The notes under the pieces were generated by a model that saw only the letters and a list, made by a program, of their open reading frames with translations, was not told where the DNA came from and made no database searches. This document shows, in pieces, positions 33,201 to 42,051 of a stretch of DNA of 64,000 bases; positions within the stretch are counted from its first letter, which is position 1; every line of letters starts with the position of its first letter. The DNA is from Mucilaginibacter sp. UBA5151 (GTDB taxonomy: Bacteria; Bacteroidota; Bacteroidia; Sphingobacteriales; Sphingobacteriaceae): NCBI GenBank assembly GCA_002413785.1, contig DHXR01000040.1:1-64000 (forward strand), written 5' to 3'. Position numbers and translations under genes: made by a program.

Positions 33201-34049
33201 TTGGACAAAGCACTTATTGATCAGTTTATATTAAATTCCCTTATTGAAGATGTTGGCGATGGTGATCATACCTCACTGGCGACTATACCCGCAGGTACCC
33301 GGGGCAAGGCAAAACTTTTAATTAAAGATGAAGGGATTCTGGCTGGCGTTGAACTGGCCCGCGAGATTTTCCGTATCGTTGATCCCGATCTTAAATTAGA
33401 TGTATTTTTGAATGACGGAGCGCAAATAAAATACGGAGATATTGTTTTTGAGGTTGAGGGCGATGCACAAAGTATATTAAAAGCTGAACGTCTGGTGCTT
33501 AACTGCATGCAACGCATGAGCGGCATAGCGACCAAAACCCGCCGGATAGTAAATCTCCTGAAAGACACCCATACTAAAGTTTTGGATACGAGGAAAACCA
33601 CGCCAGGGCTTAGGTATCTCGAAAAATGGGCCGTCAGGATTGGCGGCGGGGTAAATCACCGCTTTGGTTTATATGATATGATATTGATAAAGGATAATCA
33701 TGTTGATTATTCGGGTGGCATAAAGCCGGCTATTGAAAAGGCCAGGCAATATATTATCAGTAAAAATAAAAAACTGGAAATAGAAATTGAAGTTCGCAAC
33801 CTCGACGAATTGCAGCAGGTTTTGCAAACAGGCGGCATAAACCGTATATTGCTTGATAACTTTAACTTTGCAGATTTGCGGGAAGCAGTCAGAGTTATCG
33901 GGGGCAAATATGCCACAGAAGCATCGGGCGGGATAACCATTGATAATATACGCGAATATGCGGCCTGCGGCGTTGATTATATTTCTGTGGGCGCTCTAAC
34001 GCATTCTGTAAAAAGTCTGGATATTAGTCTTAAAGCAATTAAAGAGTAA
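33201..34049 (+). CDS. nadC: Nicotinate-nucleotide pyrophosphorylase (carboxylating)
   Basis: NadC converts quinolinate and PRPP to nicotinic acid mononucleotide in NAD synthesis. The 282-residue protein shows the N-terminal LIEDVGDGDHTSLAT motif and LNCMQRMSGIATKTRR. It also shows the central DTRKTTPGLRYLEKWAVRIG with phosphate-binding Arg/Lys and GGVNHRFGLYDMILIKDNH, and the C-terminal ASGGI strand. Length is normal. The start is TTG at 33201 (MDKALIDQFI), which fits the family N-terminus and has no upstream ATG alternative. NadK, which uses the product pathway, lies at the right end of the window. Confidence 0.95.
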   Translation: MDKALIDQFILNSLIEDVGDGDHTSLATIPAGTRGKAKLLIKDEGILAGVELAREIFRIVDPDLKLDVFLNDGAQIKYGDIVFEVEGDAQSILKAERLVLNCMQRMSGIATKTRRIVNLLKDTHTKVLDTRKTTPGLRYLEKWAVRIGGGVNHRFGLYDMILIKDNHVDYSGGIKPAIEKARQYIISKNKKLEIEIEVRNLDELQQVLQTGGINRILLDNFNFADLREAVRVIGGKYATEASGGITIDNIREYAACGVDYISVGALTHSVKSLDISLKAIKE

Positions 34050-34095
34050 TGAGTATAGTTTTAGTACACTATCATTTTATTAATATTGTGGGGAA

Positions 34096-34743
34096 ATGAT
34101 AAACATCAATTCGATTTCAGTATTAATAGTTGCCTATTTATTTGGTTCTATACCTACAGCTGTATGGATAGGACAAGCATTCTACGGAATTGATGTACGT
34201 GAATACGGCAGCGGTAATGCCGGGGCTACCAATACATTCAGGGTTTTGGGTAAAAAGGCAGGCATCCCCGTAATGCTGATGGATATCCTGAAAGGCTTTA
34301 CGGCGACCAACCTTGCCTTTTTTATTGGTGTTTCAACTACCGGCGGCCCACATTCAAATTACATCAGTTATCAGCTGGCTTTAGGCATAGCTGCGGTTAT
34401 GGGCCATTTATTCCCGGTATTTGCGGGGTTCAGGGGCGGCAAAGGCATAGCTACTTTGTTCGGAATGGTACTTGCTGTTAATTTATCGGCTGCCTTGCTT
34501 TGTGTCATCGTATTTGTTATTGTACTCCTGGTAACGCGTTACGTGTCGCTCAGTTCAATATCCGGCGGATTTACCTATCTGATCGGCGTAACTTTTGTAT
34601 ATAATAAATACACTAACAACCTTGTGGTTATTTTCGGGATGTGCATTTGCGCACTTATATTAGTTACCCATCAAAAAAACATTGAAAGATTGCTGAAAGG
34701 CAAAGAATCAAAAGTTAACCTGTTTAAGCGAAAAGCGTCCTGA
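34096..34743 (+). CDS. plsY: Glycerol-3-phosphate acyltransferase PlsY
   Basis: PlsY transfers an acyl group from acyl-phosphate to glycerol-3-phosphate, the first step of phospholipid synthesis. The 215-residue integral membrane protein has about five to seven transmembrane segments and the three family motifs: GSIPTAVWIG, then GSGNAGATNTFRVLG (38-52), and HLFPVFAGFRGGKGIAT (about 109-125), followed by RYVSLSSIS. It is 46 bp downstream of nadC on the same strand and likely cotranscribed. Confidence 0.95.
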   Translation: MININSISVLIVAYLFGSIPTAVWIGQAFYGIDVREYGSGNAGATNTFRVLGKKAGIPVMLMDILKGFTATNLAFFIGVSTTGGPHSNYISYQLALGIAAVMGHLFPVFAGFRGGKGIATLFGMVLAVNLSAALLCVIVFVIVLLVTRYVSLSSISGGFTYLIGVTFVYNKYTNNLVVIFGMCICALILVTHQKNIERLLKGKESKVNLFKRKAS

Positions 34744-34769
34744 ATTATAACCTGAGCGCCGTTAAAACT

Positions 34770-34985
34770 ATGGAATACCAGGTGGAGCATATTTCATGGC
34801 AAACAGCAAATGTTAAAGACGCCATTTTTGACGCTGATGTAACCGAATTATATGGCGGGGCGTTTGCCCCATTTTTACAGGCCAAACCTTATTCGGCCTG
34901 TTTCGCAAAGGGATCGGAAATTACCGTGAGGATTGGGAAGAAGATAGCGGTTGACCCAGCGCTTCCAGTATCGCCATTGCTTTAA
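34770..34985 (+). pseudogene. Possible C-terminal remnant of a DUF2071-like protein
   Basis: A 71-codon frame just after plsY (26 bp) reads ADVTELYGGAFAPFLQAKPY and ACFAKGSEITVRIGKK. This matches my memory of the C-terminal end of DUF2071 proteins (about 230-250 residues), of which only the last quarter is present. The frame is open upstream into plsY but has no similar sequence there. The last 65 bp overlap pabB's 3' end on the opposite strand. It could be a decayed fragment or a short expressed protein. Uncertain. Confidence 0.4.
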
Positions 34986-36231
34986 GCAAGCATTCTTCAT
35001 ATTCACTTTCAGCATCGGCGTGGTAGGTGATAGCGCTACCTGCCTGAAATGACAGGTATTTATTTTTTTGATTATACAACAAGGTGCGTATCACCACATT
35101 GAAATCAAAATCATTATCCGGGCTAAAATAACCTATCGCGCCGGAGTAAACCCCTCTGCGGCTGTGTTCATATTGTTCCATCAGGCGCATGGAGCTGATT
35201 TTTGGCGCACCCGTCATGCTGCCCATCGGGAAGGCGTTTTTTATTGCCTGTACCGCCGGAATACCTGTCTCTAATTCGCAAACAACAGTTGAAATCATTT
35301 GATGTACCTGTTCAAAGCTGTAGATGCCAAACAATTCTTCGGTTTTAACGGTGCCTTTTTTTGCTGATTTGGTGAGATCATTTCGCACAAGGTCAACTAT
35401 CATTACGTTTTCCTGCTGTTCCTTGGTATGATGGCGCAGTTGCTGCTTAATTAATTCGTCTTCGGCTGCATCTTCACCCCGTTTGGCAGTACCCTTAATT
35501 GGCTGCGAAATTAATTTTTCACCGCGTTTGGCCATGAAGCGTTCGGGCGAAGCACAAAGGATATAATTATCATTCCATTTAAAAAAAGCCGAAAATGGAT
35601 TGGGGGAAATTTTATTCAGTTTCAAAAAAACGGCCAGGGGATCAATAACCGCGTCTTCAGCAAAAAACTCCTGGCAATAATTGGTCACATAAATATCGCC
35701 ACGGCTAATATGTTCTTTGACCTTTGCAATTGCAGCCAAATATTCCGCTTTGCTAAGCCGCGACTGAATTTTTAAACCAGTTTGCCCGTCGCTGTGATTA
35801 ACTGTTTGATTTTGAATAAGGTCAAAAATTTGTTGCGGGTCATCTGCTATTATTTCTATTTCATTTCCCCTGATCAGGACGAGGTTTTGGGGAACAAAAA
35901 AATACAAATCAGGAAAATGAAGGTTATCTGCGTTTAATGATGACAAATTTTCAGTTTCATTCTTCAAATCGTAACCGAAAAAACCTGGCACCCAGCCCGG
36001 ATTTTTTTTTCGGAATGTGTCTAATTCATCAAAAGCTTTACGTGGTGTGGCAATCAGTTCGTCTTTAGCCCCTGCTGCAATTAAACAGTCAAATTTGGAA
36101 TACGGATCAACAAAACCATTGGAGTCGAGGTAACAAAAAACATTGCCGGCCGAAGCCCACTGCAATGCCTTCAGCTTAAAATGTTGCGGATCGTTTATTT
36201 TTTTGATCACTGGAAAAAATTGCAGCGGCAT
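34921..36231 (-). CDS. pabB: Aminodeoxychorismate synthase component I
   Basis: PabB converts chorismate to 4-amino-4-deoxychorismate for folate synthesis, with ammonia from PabA. The 436-residue protein has the chorismate-utilising domain with PIKGTAKRG (the Lys that forms the covalent intermediate in PabB, near 243), NVMIVDLVRNDL, and FPMGSMTGAPKISSMRLME. PIKGT rather than PIAGT favours PabB over anthranilate synthase TrpE. It is 42 bp downstream of purA on the same strand. Confidence 0.88.
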   Translation of the reverse strand: MPLQFFPVIKKINDPQHFKLKALQWASAGNVFCYLDSNGFVDPYSKFDCLIAAGAKDELIATPRKAFDELDTFRKKNPGWVPGFFGYDLKNETENLSSLNADNLHFPDLYFFVPQNLVLIRGNEIEIIADDPQQIFDLIQNQTVNHSDGQTGLKIQSRLSKAEYLAAIAKVKEHISRGDIYVTNYCQEFFAEDAVIDPLAVFLKLNKISPNPFSAFFKWNDNYILCASPERFMAKRGEKLISQPIKGTAKRGEDAAEDELIKQQLRHHTKEQQENVMIVDLVRNDLTKSAKKGTVKTEELFGIYSFEQVHQMISTVVCELETGIPAVQAIKNAFPMGSMTGAPKISSMRLMEQYEHSRRGVYSGAIGYFSPDNDFDFNVVIRTLLYNQKNKYLSFQAGSAITYHADAESEYEECLLKAMAILEALGQPLSSSQSSR

Positions 36232-36273
36232 CCCGGTTACCCGGAATGCCGCTATCTAATTAATTCAAAGAAA

Positions 36274-37551
36274 TTAGTGTAACACCAATGTTTGTACCCT
36301 GTCAGGGCCTACCGATAAATACTTTATGGGCACTCCTAACTCTTCCTCTAAAAAGTCAATATATGCTTTTAGTTTAGCCGGGATTTGCGATACTTCGGTA
36401 ATACCTGTTAAATCCTCATTCCATCCGTCAATTTCCTTTAAAACCGGAACCGGATCTATGGAACAAATATCATAAGGCATATAATCTATTACTTTACCTG
36501 CATAGTTATAATGGGTGCAGGCGTAAATTTTATCAAATCCGCTCAACACATCGGCTTTTGTCATTACCATTTGGGTAACGCCGTTGAGCATAATGGCATA
36601 CTTTAGCGCTGGCAGATCAATCCAGCCTGTACGACGCGGCCTGCCGGTCGTTGCGCCAAACTCGTGACCTATGCGGCGCAATTCTTCGCCTGTTTCGTTA
36701 TTCAGTTCGGTAGGGAAAGGACCGCCGCCTACACGGGTGCAATAAGCTTTAAATATGCCTATTACTTCGCCGATCTTATTAGGAGCTATGCCAAGCCCGG
36801 TGCAAGCACCTGCTGTTGTTGTGTTTGATGAGGTTACAAAAGGGTACGAACCGAAATCAATATCCAGCATGGTGCCCTGGGCGCCTTCGGCCAAAACCTT
36901 TTTTCCCTGTTTCAGGTAATCATTAACCAAATGTTCCGAGTCAACTAACTGGAACTGATTGATCAAATCAATTGCTTCAAAAAAAGCTTTTTCACGTTCC
37001 GAAAAATCATCAACTTCGCCGTACAATGCTTTCAGCATGGACACATGCTTATCAGCAAGTTTGCGGTAACGCTCTTTAAAATCTGGCAGGGTAATATCGC
37101 CGATGCGTAAACCGTTACGGCCAGTTTTATCCATATAGGTTGGCCCAATGCCTTTTAAGGTTGAGCCAATTTTGCCCTCACCCATTTTTCTCTCCGAAGC
37201 CGCATCAAGCAATTGATGCGTAGGCAATATTAAATGCGCTTTTTTTGCGATCATCAGATTACCTTTAGCTAAAAGGTCATGTCCGGCGTCTTTTAATTTA
37301 TCAATTTCTCTTTTTAAGGTAATGGGGTCAATAACTACGCCATTGCCTATAAGGTTCATGGTATTTTCAAAAAATATACCCGAAGGGATGGTATTCAGTA
37401 CAAACTTTTTACCATCAAACTCAAGGGTATGACCTGCATTCGGTCCGCCCTGGAAACGTGCGATCAGGTCGTAACCTGCGCTCAGCACATCCACAATTTT
37501 ACCTTTACCTTCATCGCCCCACTGGAGGCCTAATAATACGTCAACAGCCAT
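36274..37551 (-). CDS. purA: Adenylosuccinate synthetase
   Basis: PurA converts IMP and aspartate to adenylosuccinate with GTP. The 425-residue protein has the N-terminal GLQWGDEGKGKIVD loop (8-21), NAGHTL, the IMP-site segments GIGPTYMDKTGRNGLR and TTTAGACTGLGIAPN, TRVGGGPFPTEL and the C-terminal KADVLSGF and SVGPDR. Length is normal. It is followed by pabB and preceded by a separate fur unit. Confidence 0.96.
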   Translation of the reverse strand: MAVDVLLGLQWGDEGKGKIVDVLSAGYDLIARFQGGPNAGHTLEFDGKKFVLNTIPSGIFFENTMNLIGNGVVIDPITLKREIDKLKDAGHDLLAKGNLMIAKKAHLILPTHQLLDAASERKMGEGKIGSTLKGIGPTYMDKTGRNGLRIGDITLPDFKERYRKLADKHVSMLKALYGEVDDFSEREKAFFEAIDLINQFQLVDSEHLVNDYLKQGKKVLAEGAQGTMLDIDFGSYPFVTSSNTTTAGACTGLGIAPNKIGEVIGIFKAYCTRVGGGPFPTELNNETGEELRRIGHEFGATTGRPRRTGWIDLPALKYAIMLNGVTQMVMTKADVLSGFDKIYACTHYNYAGKVIDYMPYDICSIDPVPVLKEIDGWNEDLTGITEVSQIPAKLKAYIDFLEEELGVPIKYLSVGPDRVQTLVLH

Positions 37552-37659
37552 TAATTTTTTATTTCTTATTATATAAAGATTGTTTGTTTTATCTATTTAG
37601 TGGATTTTTACAACAAGGTGCAAATATCATAAAATTTATAATGCCCTTTGGAAATTTAT

Positions 37660-37989
37660 CTAAGCAAAATTAATGTATTGCAAATCTTCGGGACAGTCTT
37701 TGAATTCGGGATAAGCTCTAAAAGCGCCTTCCTTATAATACTTAAAATCGTCGCGTTTTAGATTGAAAATAAAACAACAAAAATTAACTTCTTTGGGGCC
37801 GAAGCATTTTGTATTAATTATTTCTTTGCGAATTCTTTCATCACCGTAAAATCGCCTGAGTTCTCTAAAATCGTCTTCACTCCCCTTGTACATAACTCTT
37901 TCTAATACATTAAGCATACCATTTTCATAGTCGATCTCATCCATATCAACGTTTTTGAACGCTTGTTTACTTAAAACCGGTTTATCCAT
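37660..37989 (-). CDS. Hypothetical protein, DUF6922-like
   Basis: From ATG 37989 (MDKPVLSKQAF) the protein is 109 residues. It reads FKNVDMDEIDYENGMLNVLE, RFYGDERIRKEIINTKCFGP and NFCCFIFNLKRDDFKYY, which fits a small alpha-helical family found beside toxin-like genes in Bacteroidota. I associate it with DUF6922, with moderate confidence. An upstream ATG at 38010 would overlap fur by 17 bp. It lies directly downstream of fur on the same strand and is probably cotranscribed. Confidence 0.55.
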   Translation of the reverse strand: MDKPVLSKQAFKNVDMDEIDYENGMLNVLERVMYKGSEDDFRELRRFYGDERIRKEIINTKCFGPKEVNFCCFIFNLKRDDFKYYKEGAFRAYPEFKDCPEDLQYINFA

Positions 37990-37993
37990 TTTC

Positions 37994-38461
37994 TTAAGCT
38001 TTTCTATCACAATTTCCTGCGCGTAATTTTTCGCAATTGCCGTACAGGTTTAGTGAATGGTGTTTTATTTCAAATTGCAGCAAGCTGCCCATCATACTTT
38101 GTATCTGTTCAATACGCGGGTCGCAAAATTCAACTACCTTGCCGCAATCAATACAAATAATATGGTCATGCTGCTTATAGCCATACGATTTTTCGAACTG
38201 GGCCATATTTTTGCCAAACTGGTGTTTGGTAACCAGGTCGCATGATACTAATAGCTCCAAAGTATTGTAAACTGTGGCCCGGCTTACCCGGTATTTTTTG
38301 TTTTTCATGTGGATATATAATGATTCCACATCAAAATGATCAGTACGTGAATAAATTTCTTCAAGTATAGCAAAACGCTCCGGTGTTTTCCTGAGACTTT
38401 TATTTTCGAGATAGGCTTCGAAAATTTTCTTAACCATCGCTATGGTTTCCTGTTGGGACAT
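37994..38461 (-). CDS. Fur family transcriptional regulator
   Basis: A metal-dependent repressor of 155 residues. The N-terminal winged helix contains LRKTPERFAILEEIYSRTDHFDVESL and the recognition region RVSRATVYNTLELL. The C-terminal dimerisation domain has the metal-binding HDHIICIDCGKVVEFCDPRIE (about 100-120) and a second Cys pair near the end (LYGNCEKLRAGNC). The Cys4 pattern implies a structural zinc site. It could be Fur, PerR or Zur; the sequence does not decide. Promoter with 17-nt leader upstream. Confidence 0.9.
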   Translation of the reverse strand: MSQQETIAMVKKIFEAYLENKSLRKTPERFAILEEIYSRTDHFDVESLYIHMKNKKYRVSRATVYNTLELLVSCDLVTKHQFGKNMAQFEKSYGYKQHDHIICIDCGKVVEFCDPRIEQIQSMMGSLLQFEIKHHSLNLYGNCEKLRAGNCDRKA

Positions 38462-38478
38462 GGGATTGTATTAAAAAT

Positions 38479-38486
38479 CAAAGTTA
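38479..38486 (-). promoter_or_regulatory. -7 box of the Fur-family gene
   Basis: TAACTTTG on the minus strand ends 17 nt before the ATG at 38461. Confidence 0.5.
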
Positions 38487-38499
38487 TGAATTTTAGTTT

Positions 38500-38577
38500 G
38501 GAATTGACTAAGTTTATTGGTGCGATTAAGTTTAAAAAACAATACTCACTCAATCAACCATTCACCTAATCAACCCA
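38500..38577. repeat. Word hairpin, TTGATTAAGTGAGTGG type, degenerate copy
   Basis: The left arm (38503-38532, GACTAAGTTTATTGGTGCGA and on) and right arm (38543-38577, CTCACTCAATCAACCATTCA and on) resemble the elements at 23951-24053 and 55158-55289. The arms pair imperfectly. The right arm ends at the relA/spoT stop codon. Confidence 0.65.
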
Positions 38578-40800
38578 TTAAGATGCTTTTTCAATCACAG
38601 AATCAAAACGATTAACACCTGTTACGCCTTTAACAGTTTTTAATTTCCTGATCAAATTATCAAGATGTTCCGTATCATTTACATACACCATTATGGTGCC
38701 TTCAAAAATACCATTGTCACTGTCAACGGTAATTGAGCGCATATTTACCTTAAAATCGTTAGATATTACGGTAGTTATCTTATTGATCAGCCCCACATCA
38801 TCAATGCCTGTAATGCGCAGCCCGGTTAAAAATGCGAGTTCCTGCTGGTTGGTCCATCTTGCTTTCACAATACGATAACCATAGCTGGCCATCAGTTTAG
38901 CGGCATTAGGACAATTGGTACGGTGTATTTTTATACCATCGCTCACCGTGATAAACCCAAACACATCATCGCCGGGGATAGGATTACAGCAGGCGGCCAA
39001 TTTATAGTCAATTTTTTGCAAATCTTCACCAATAAGCAGCATATCGCTGTCTTTGGTTTTTATGCTGCGCATCAGGCTTTGCACCTGGTCTGCTTCTATT
39101 TTGTCCTGCGGCTTATTTTCAATTACTTTTTCCGATGCCTGGTACTCTTTCAGATCCTTCATGTCGATAATGCCTTTGGCGACATTAAAGAAAAGATCCT
39201 GGGTGGACGGCAGTTTAAAGTAATAGCTTAGTTTATGTATATTTTCGGAATTGTAGGTAATCTTCAGCGATTTCATCTTACGCTCAAGTATCTCTTTACC
39301 GTCCTCCGCAACTTTTCGCTTTTCTTCTTTTAAGGCCGATTTTATTTTTGCTTTTGCCTTAGCCGTTACAACAATATTAAGCCAGTCTTCTTTCGGGATT
39401 TGTTTGCTTGAGGTGATAATCTCCACCTGGTCGCCATTTTGCAGCTTATGGTTCAGTGGCACCAGTTTATGGTTAACCTTTGCGCCTATACAACTTGCGC
39501 CAACATCGGTATGTATTTCAAATGCAAAATCAAGGGCTGTAGCATTCAGCGGTAACTGGATAAGTGCGCCCTTGGGTGTAAAAATAAATATCTCATCAGA
39601 GAATAAATTCATTTTAAAATCATCCACAAAATCAAGGGCATTGGAGTCGGGGTTTTTAAGCATTTCTCTTATCTTTTGCACCCAAAGGTCCAAACCGCTG
39701 TCTGTTGATGATTCTTTGTATTTCCAATGGGCGGCAAACCCCTTCTCGGCAATTTCGTTCATTCTTTTGGTGCGTATCTGCACTTCGACCCACTGCCCGC
39801 GCGGCCCCATCACGGTGGTATGCAACGATTCGTAGCCATTGGCTTTGGGCGACGATATCCAGTCGCGCAGCCTGTCGGGGTTTGGCCGGTACAAATCGGT
39901 AACAATTGAATAAGCCTTCCAGCAATCCGCCTTTTCGTGCTCGGGGCTGCTGTCCAGTATTATCCTGATGGCAAAAAGGTCGTAAACCTCCTCAAAAGGG
40001 ATACCCTTTTTCTTCATCTTATTCCAGATGGAATGGATTGATTTTGGCCTTCCGAATATATCTGCCTGCAAACCCTGGCCTTCCAGCACTTTTTGTACCG
40101 GCTCAATAAAATCCCTTATAAATTTCTCGCGTTCGGCTTTCTTCTCATTCAGTTTAACTTTTATCGACTGGTACATTTCCCTCTCCATGTATTTCATAGC
40201 AAGATCTTCCAGTTCCGATTTTATGGCGTATAAACCCAGGCGGTGGGCGAGCGGCGCATATAAGTAAACAGTTTCTGACGATAGTTTAAGCTGCTTATCG
40301 CGTGGCATAAACTCCATTGTCCGCATATTGTGCAGGCGGTCGGCCAGTTTTATCAGTATCACCCTGACATCGTCAGCCAGGGTAAGCAGCATTTTGCGGA
40401 AATTTTCGGCCTGGAGCGAACTGTTAGTGCCAAAAACTCCCGATATTTTGGTTAAACCATCAATAATCATGGCTACCTTTTTACCAAACTCCCTTTCAAT
40501 ATCATCAAGGGTCATATTGGTATCTTCTACAACATCATGCAGCAATGCGCAAACTATTGATGTAGTGCCCAACCCAATCTCTTCGGCGGCAATTTGCGCT
40601 ACGGCAATTGGATGGTAAATATAAGGCTCGCCCGATTTACGGCGCATATCCTTATGGCTCTCCAATGCCATATCAAATGCCTTACGGATCATGCGTTTAT
40701 CGCCCCTTTGCAAAGTGGATTTGCATGCCCGCAACAAGGCACGATATCTCTTTAATATCTCATTCTTCTCTGCTTCCAGGTCAATCACTATCTCTTTCAT
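38578..40800 (-). CDS. Bifunctional (p)ppGpp synthetase/hydrolase, RelA/SpoT family
   Basis: The enzyme makes and degrades the stringent-response alarmone (p)ppGpp. The 740-residue protein has the HD hydrolase domain with YIYHPIAVAQIAAEE and ALLHDVVEDT (about 59-95), the synthetase domain with RPKSIHSIWNKMKKKG and NGYESLHTTVMGP (about 250-340), a TGS domain (about 400-465), a zinc-finger/CRA-like region with CCNPIPGDDVFGF and a C-terminal ACT domain. HD residues look intact, so hydrolase activity is expected. This single long Rel is usual in Bacteroidota. It is divergent from the DUF4294 gene. Confidence 0.95.
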   Translation of the reverse strand: MKEIVIDLEAEKNEILKRYRALLRACKSTLQRGDKRMIRKAFDMALESHKDMRRKSGEPYIYHPIAVAQIAAEEIGLGTTSIVCALLHDVVEDTNMTLDDIEREFGKKVAMIIDGLTKISGVFGTNSSLQAENFRKMLLTLADDVRVILIKLADRLHNMRTMEFMPRDKQLKLSSETVYLYAPLAHRLGLYAIKSELEDLAMKYMEREMYQSIKVKLNEKKAEREKFIRDFIEPVQKVLEGQGLQADIFGRPKSIHSIWNKMKKKGIPFEEVYDLFAIRIILDSSPEHEKADCWKAYSIVTDLYRPNPDRLRDWISSPKANGYESLHTTVMGPRGQWVEVQIRTKRMNEIAEKGFAAHWKYKESSTDSGLDLWVQKIREMLKNPDSNALDFVDDFKMNLFSDEIFIFTPKGALIQLPLNATALDFAFEIHTDVGASCIGAKVNHKLVPLNHKLQNGDQVEIITSSKQIPKEDWLNIVVTAKAKAKIKSALKEEKRKVAEDGKEILERKMKSLKITYNSENIHKLSYYFKLPSTQDLFFNVAKGIIDMKDLKEYQASEKVIENKPQDKIEADQVQSLMRSIKTKDSDMLLIGEDLQKIDYKLAACCNPIPGDDVFGFITVSDGIKIHRTNCPNAAKLMASYGYRIVKARWTNQQELAFLTGLRITGIDDVGLINKITTVISNDFKVNMRSITVDSDNGIFEGTIMVYVNDTEHLDNLIRKLKTVKGVTGVNRFDSVIEKAS

Positions 40801-40886
40801 TTCTGAGTATTACTGTCATAAAAACCATAAACTTGCAATAAAAATTATAATTGCAGGTTATTGTCAAATACCATAAAAAATTGCAT

Positions 40887-40894
40887 TAATTTTG
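40887..40894 (+). promoter_or_regulatory. -7 box of the DUF4294 gene
   Basis: TAATTTTG matches TAnnTTTG and lies 14 nt before ATG 40909. This supports the internal start over the ATG-like start at 40861. Confidence 0.5.
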
Positions 40895-40908
40895 TAATAC
40901 GTAAAATT

Positions 40909-41535
40909 ATGAAATTTATTGGCTTGTTGTTGTTGTTTTGTTGTTCGCTGGGAACTTTAAAAGCCCAAACGGATACGTCTGCACATAAACCTGCGCCCTT
41001 AATTCTGGGCAAAAATGATACCATTAAAACTTACCTGACTATTGACAGCGGTAAGCTTTTACCCTGGATCGTGATTCCGGATGTGGTGATATATGATATG
41101 CGTATATTTAAAAGCCAGGCCGATATTGACCAGTACAGGCGTTTAAGGTATAATGTAATGAGGGTATTGCCATACGCCCGTTATGCGGGACAAAGGTACC
41201 GGAAGCTGCAACGCGACCTTGCATTAACGGGCGACAACCACAAACAAAAAGAATTAATAAATGCCTGCCAAACTGAAATCAAAGACCTGTTTAACAAGGA
41301 TATCAAAAACCTGACAATTAGTCAGGGTGAGATTTTAATAAAATTAATAGACAGGGAAACAGGATATACCAGCTACGCGATGGTGAAAGACGTGAAGGGT
41401 GGATTTAATGCTTTCATACTGCAATCCGTTGCTAAATTATTCGGGCATGATTTAAAAGAGACCTATGACCGTGATGAACAAAGAGATATCGAGACTATAT
41501 TGCGACAGGCAAATTATAGCCCTTCTAACGACTAA
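40909..41535 (+). CDS. DUF4294 protein
   Basis: A 208-residue exported protein of DUF4294, a family found almost only in Bacteroidota. It has a signal peptide (MKFIGLLLLFCCSLGTLKAQ) and then the conserved DSGKLLPWIVIPDVVIYDMR and RRLRYNVMRVLPYARYAGQR-like core with a helical C-terminal half. An in-frame start 16 codons upstream lies in the promoter, so ATG 40909 is used. It overlaps no neighbour; glutathione peroxidase follows after 2 bp, which suggests an operon of three genes. Function unknown. Confidence 0.85.
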   Translation: MKFIGLLLLFCCSLGTLKAQTDTSAHKPAPLILGKNDTIKTYLTIDSGKLLPWIVIPDVVIYDMRIFKSQADIDQYRRLRYNVMRVLPYARYAGQRYRKLQRDLALTGDNHKQKELINACQTEIKDLFNKDIKNLTISQGEILIKLIDRETGYTSYAMVKDVKGGFNAFILQSVAKLFGHDLKETYDRDEQRDIETILRQANYSPSND

Positions 41536-41537
41536 CA

Positions 41538-42038
41538 ATGACCGATAACAGCATCTACCGTTTTAATGTGCAAAAATTAAACGGTGAAGTAATCAGCTTG
41601 TCTGACTATAAAGATAAAATCCTTTTAATTGTAAACACTGCTTCCCAATGTGGATTTACACCCCAGTTAAAAGAACTGGCCGACTTAAAAAATAAATTTG
41701 ACGGAAAAGATTTTGAAATACTTGCATTTCCATCAAATGATTTTGGCGGACAAGAACCGCTGGAAGGGGCCGCATTAGCTGAATTTTGCGAAATTCAACG
41801 GGTTAATTACCCGATTTTTGAAAAAATAAGGGTACGCGGGCCTTATGCGGATCCGCTATACAAGTTTTTTGCGGACAAAAAAGAAAACGGCAAACTTAGT
41901 TCAGTGCCCAGATGGAACTTCCATAAATTTTTGATCGACAAATCAGGTTTGGTGACTGATTTCTATTACCCTTTTACAAAACCCCTGTCTTCAAAAATCA
42001 GGAAAAGGATAACCCGATTATTGGTAAAGGGCAAATAG
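41538..42038 (+). CDS. Glutathione peroxidase family thiol peroxidase
   Basis: A 166-residue thioredoxin-fold peroxidase. The peroxidatic Cys38 is in NTASQCGFTPQ. The catalytic Gln and Trp are in FPSNDFGGQEP (about 75-85) and PRWNFHKFLIDKSG. There is no selenocysteine. In bacteria these Cys enzymes usually depend on thioredoxin, although the bacillithiol gene bshB1 just downstream makes a thiol link possible. Probably cytoplasmic (no signal peptide). Confidence 0.93.
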   Translation: MTDNSIYRFNVQKLNGEVISLSDYKDKILLIVNTASQCGFTPQLKELADLKNKFDGKDFEILAFPSNDFGGQEPLEGAALAEFCEIQRVNYPIFEKIRVRGPYADPLYKFFADKKENGKLSSVPRWNFHKFLIDKSGLVTDFYYPFTKPLSSKIRKRITRLLVKGK

Positions 42039-42051
42039 TTTAACTTTATCT

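Noticed and set aside
39656..39925. Reading frames antisense to relA/spoT
   Set aside because: They are shadows of the real gene, which has complete HD, synthetase, TGS and ACT domains.
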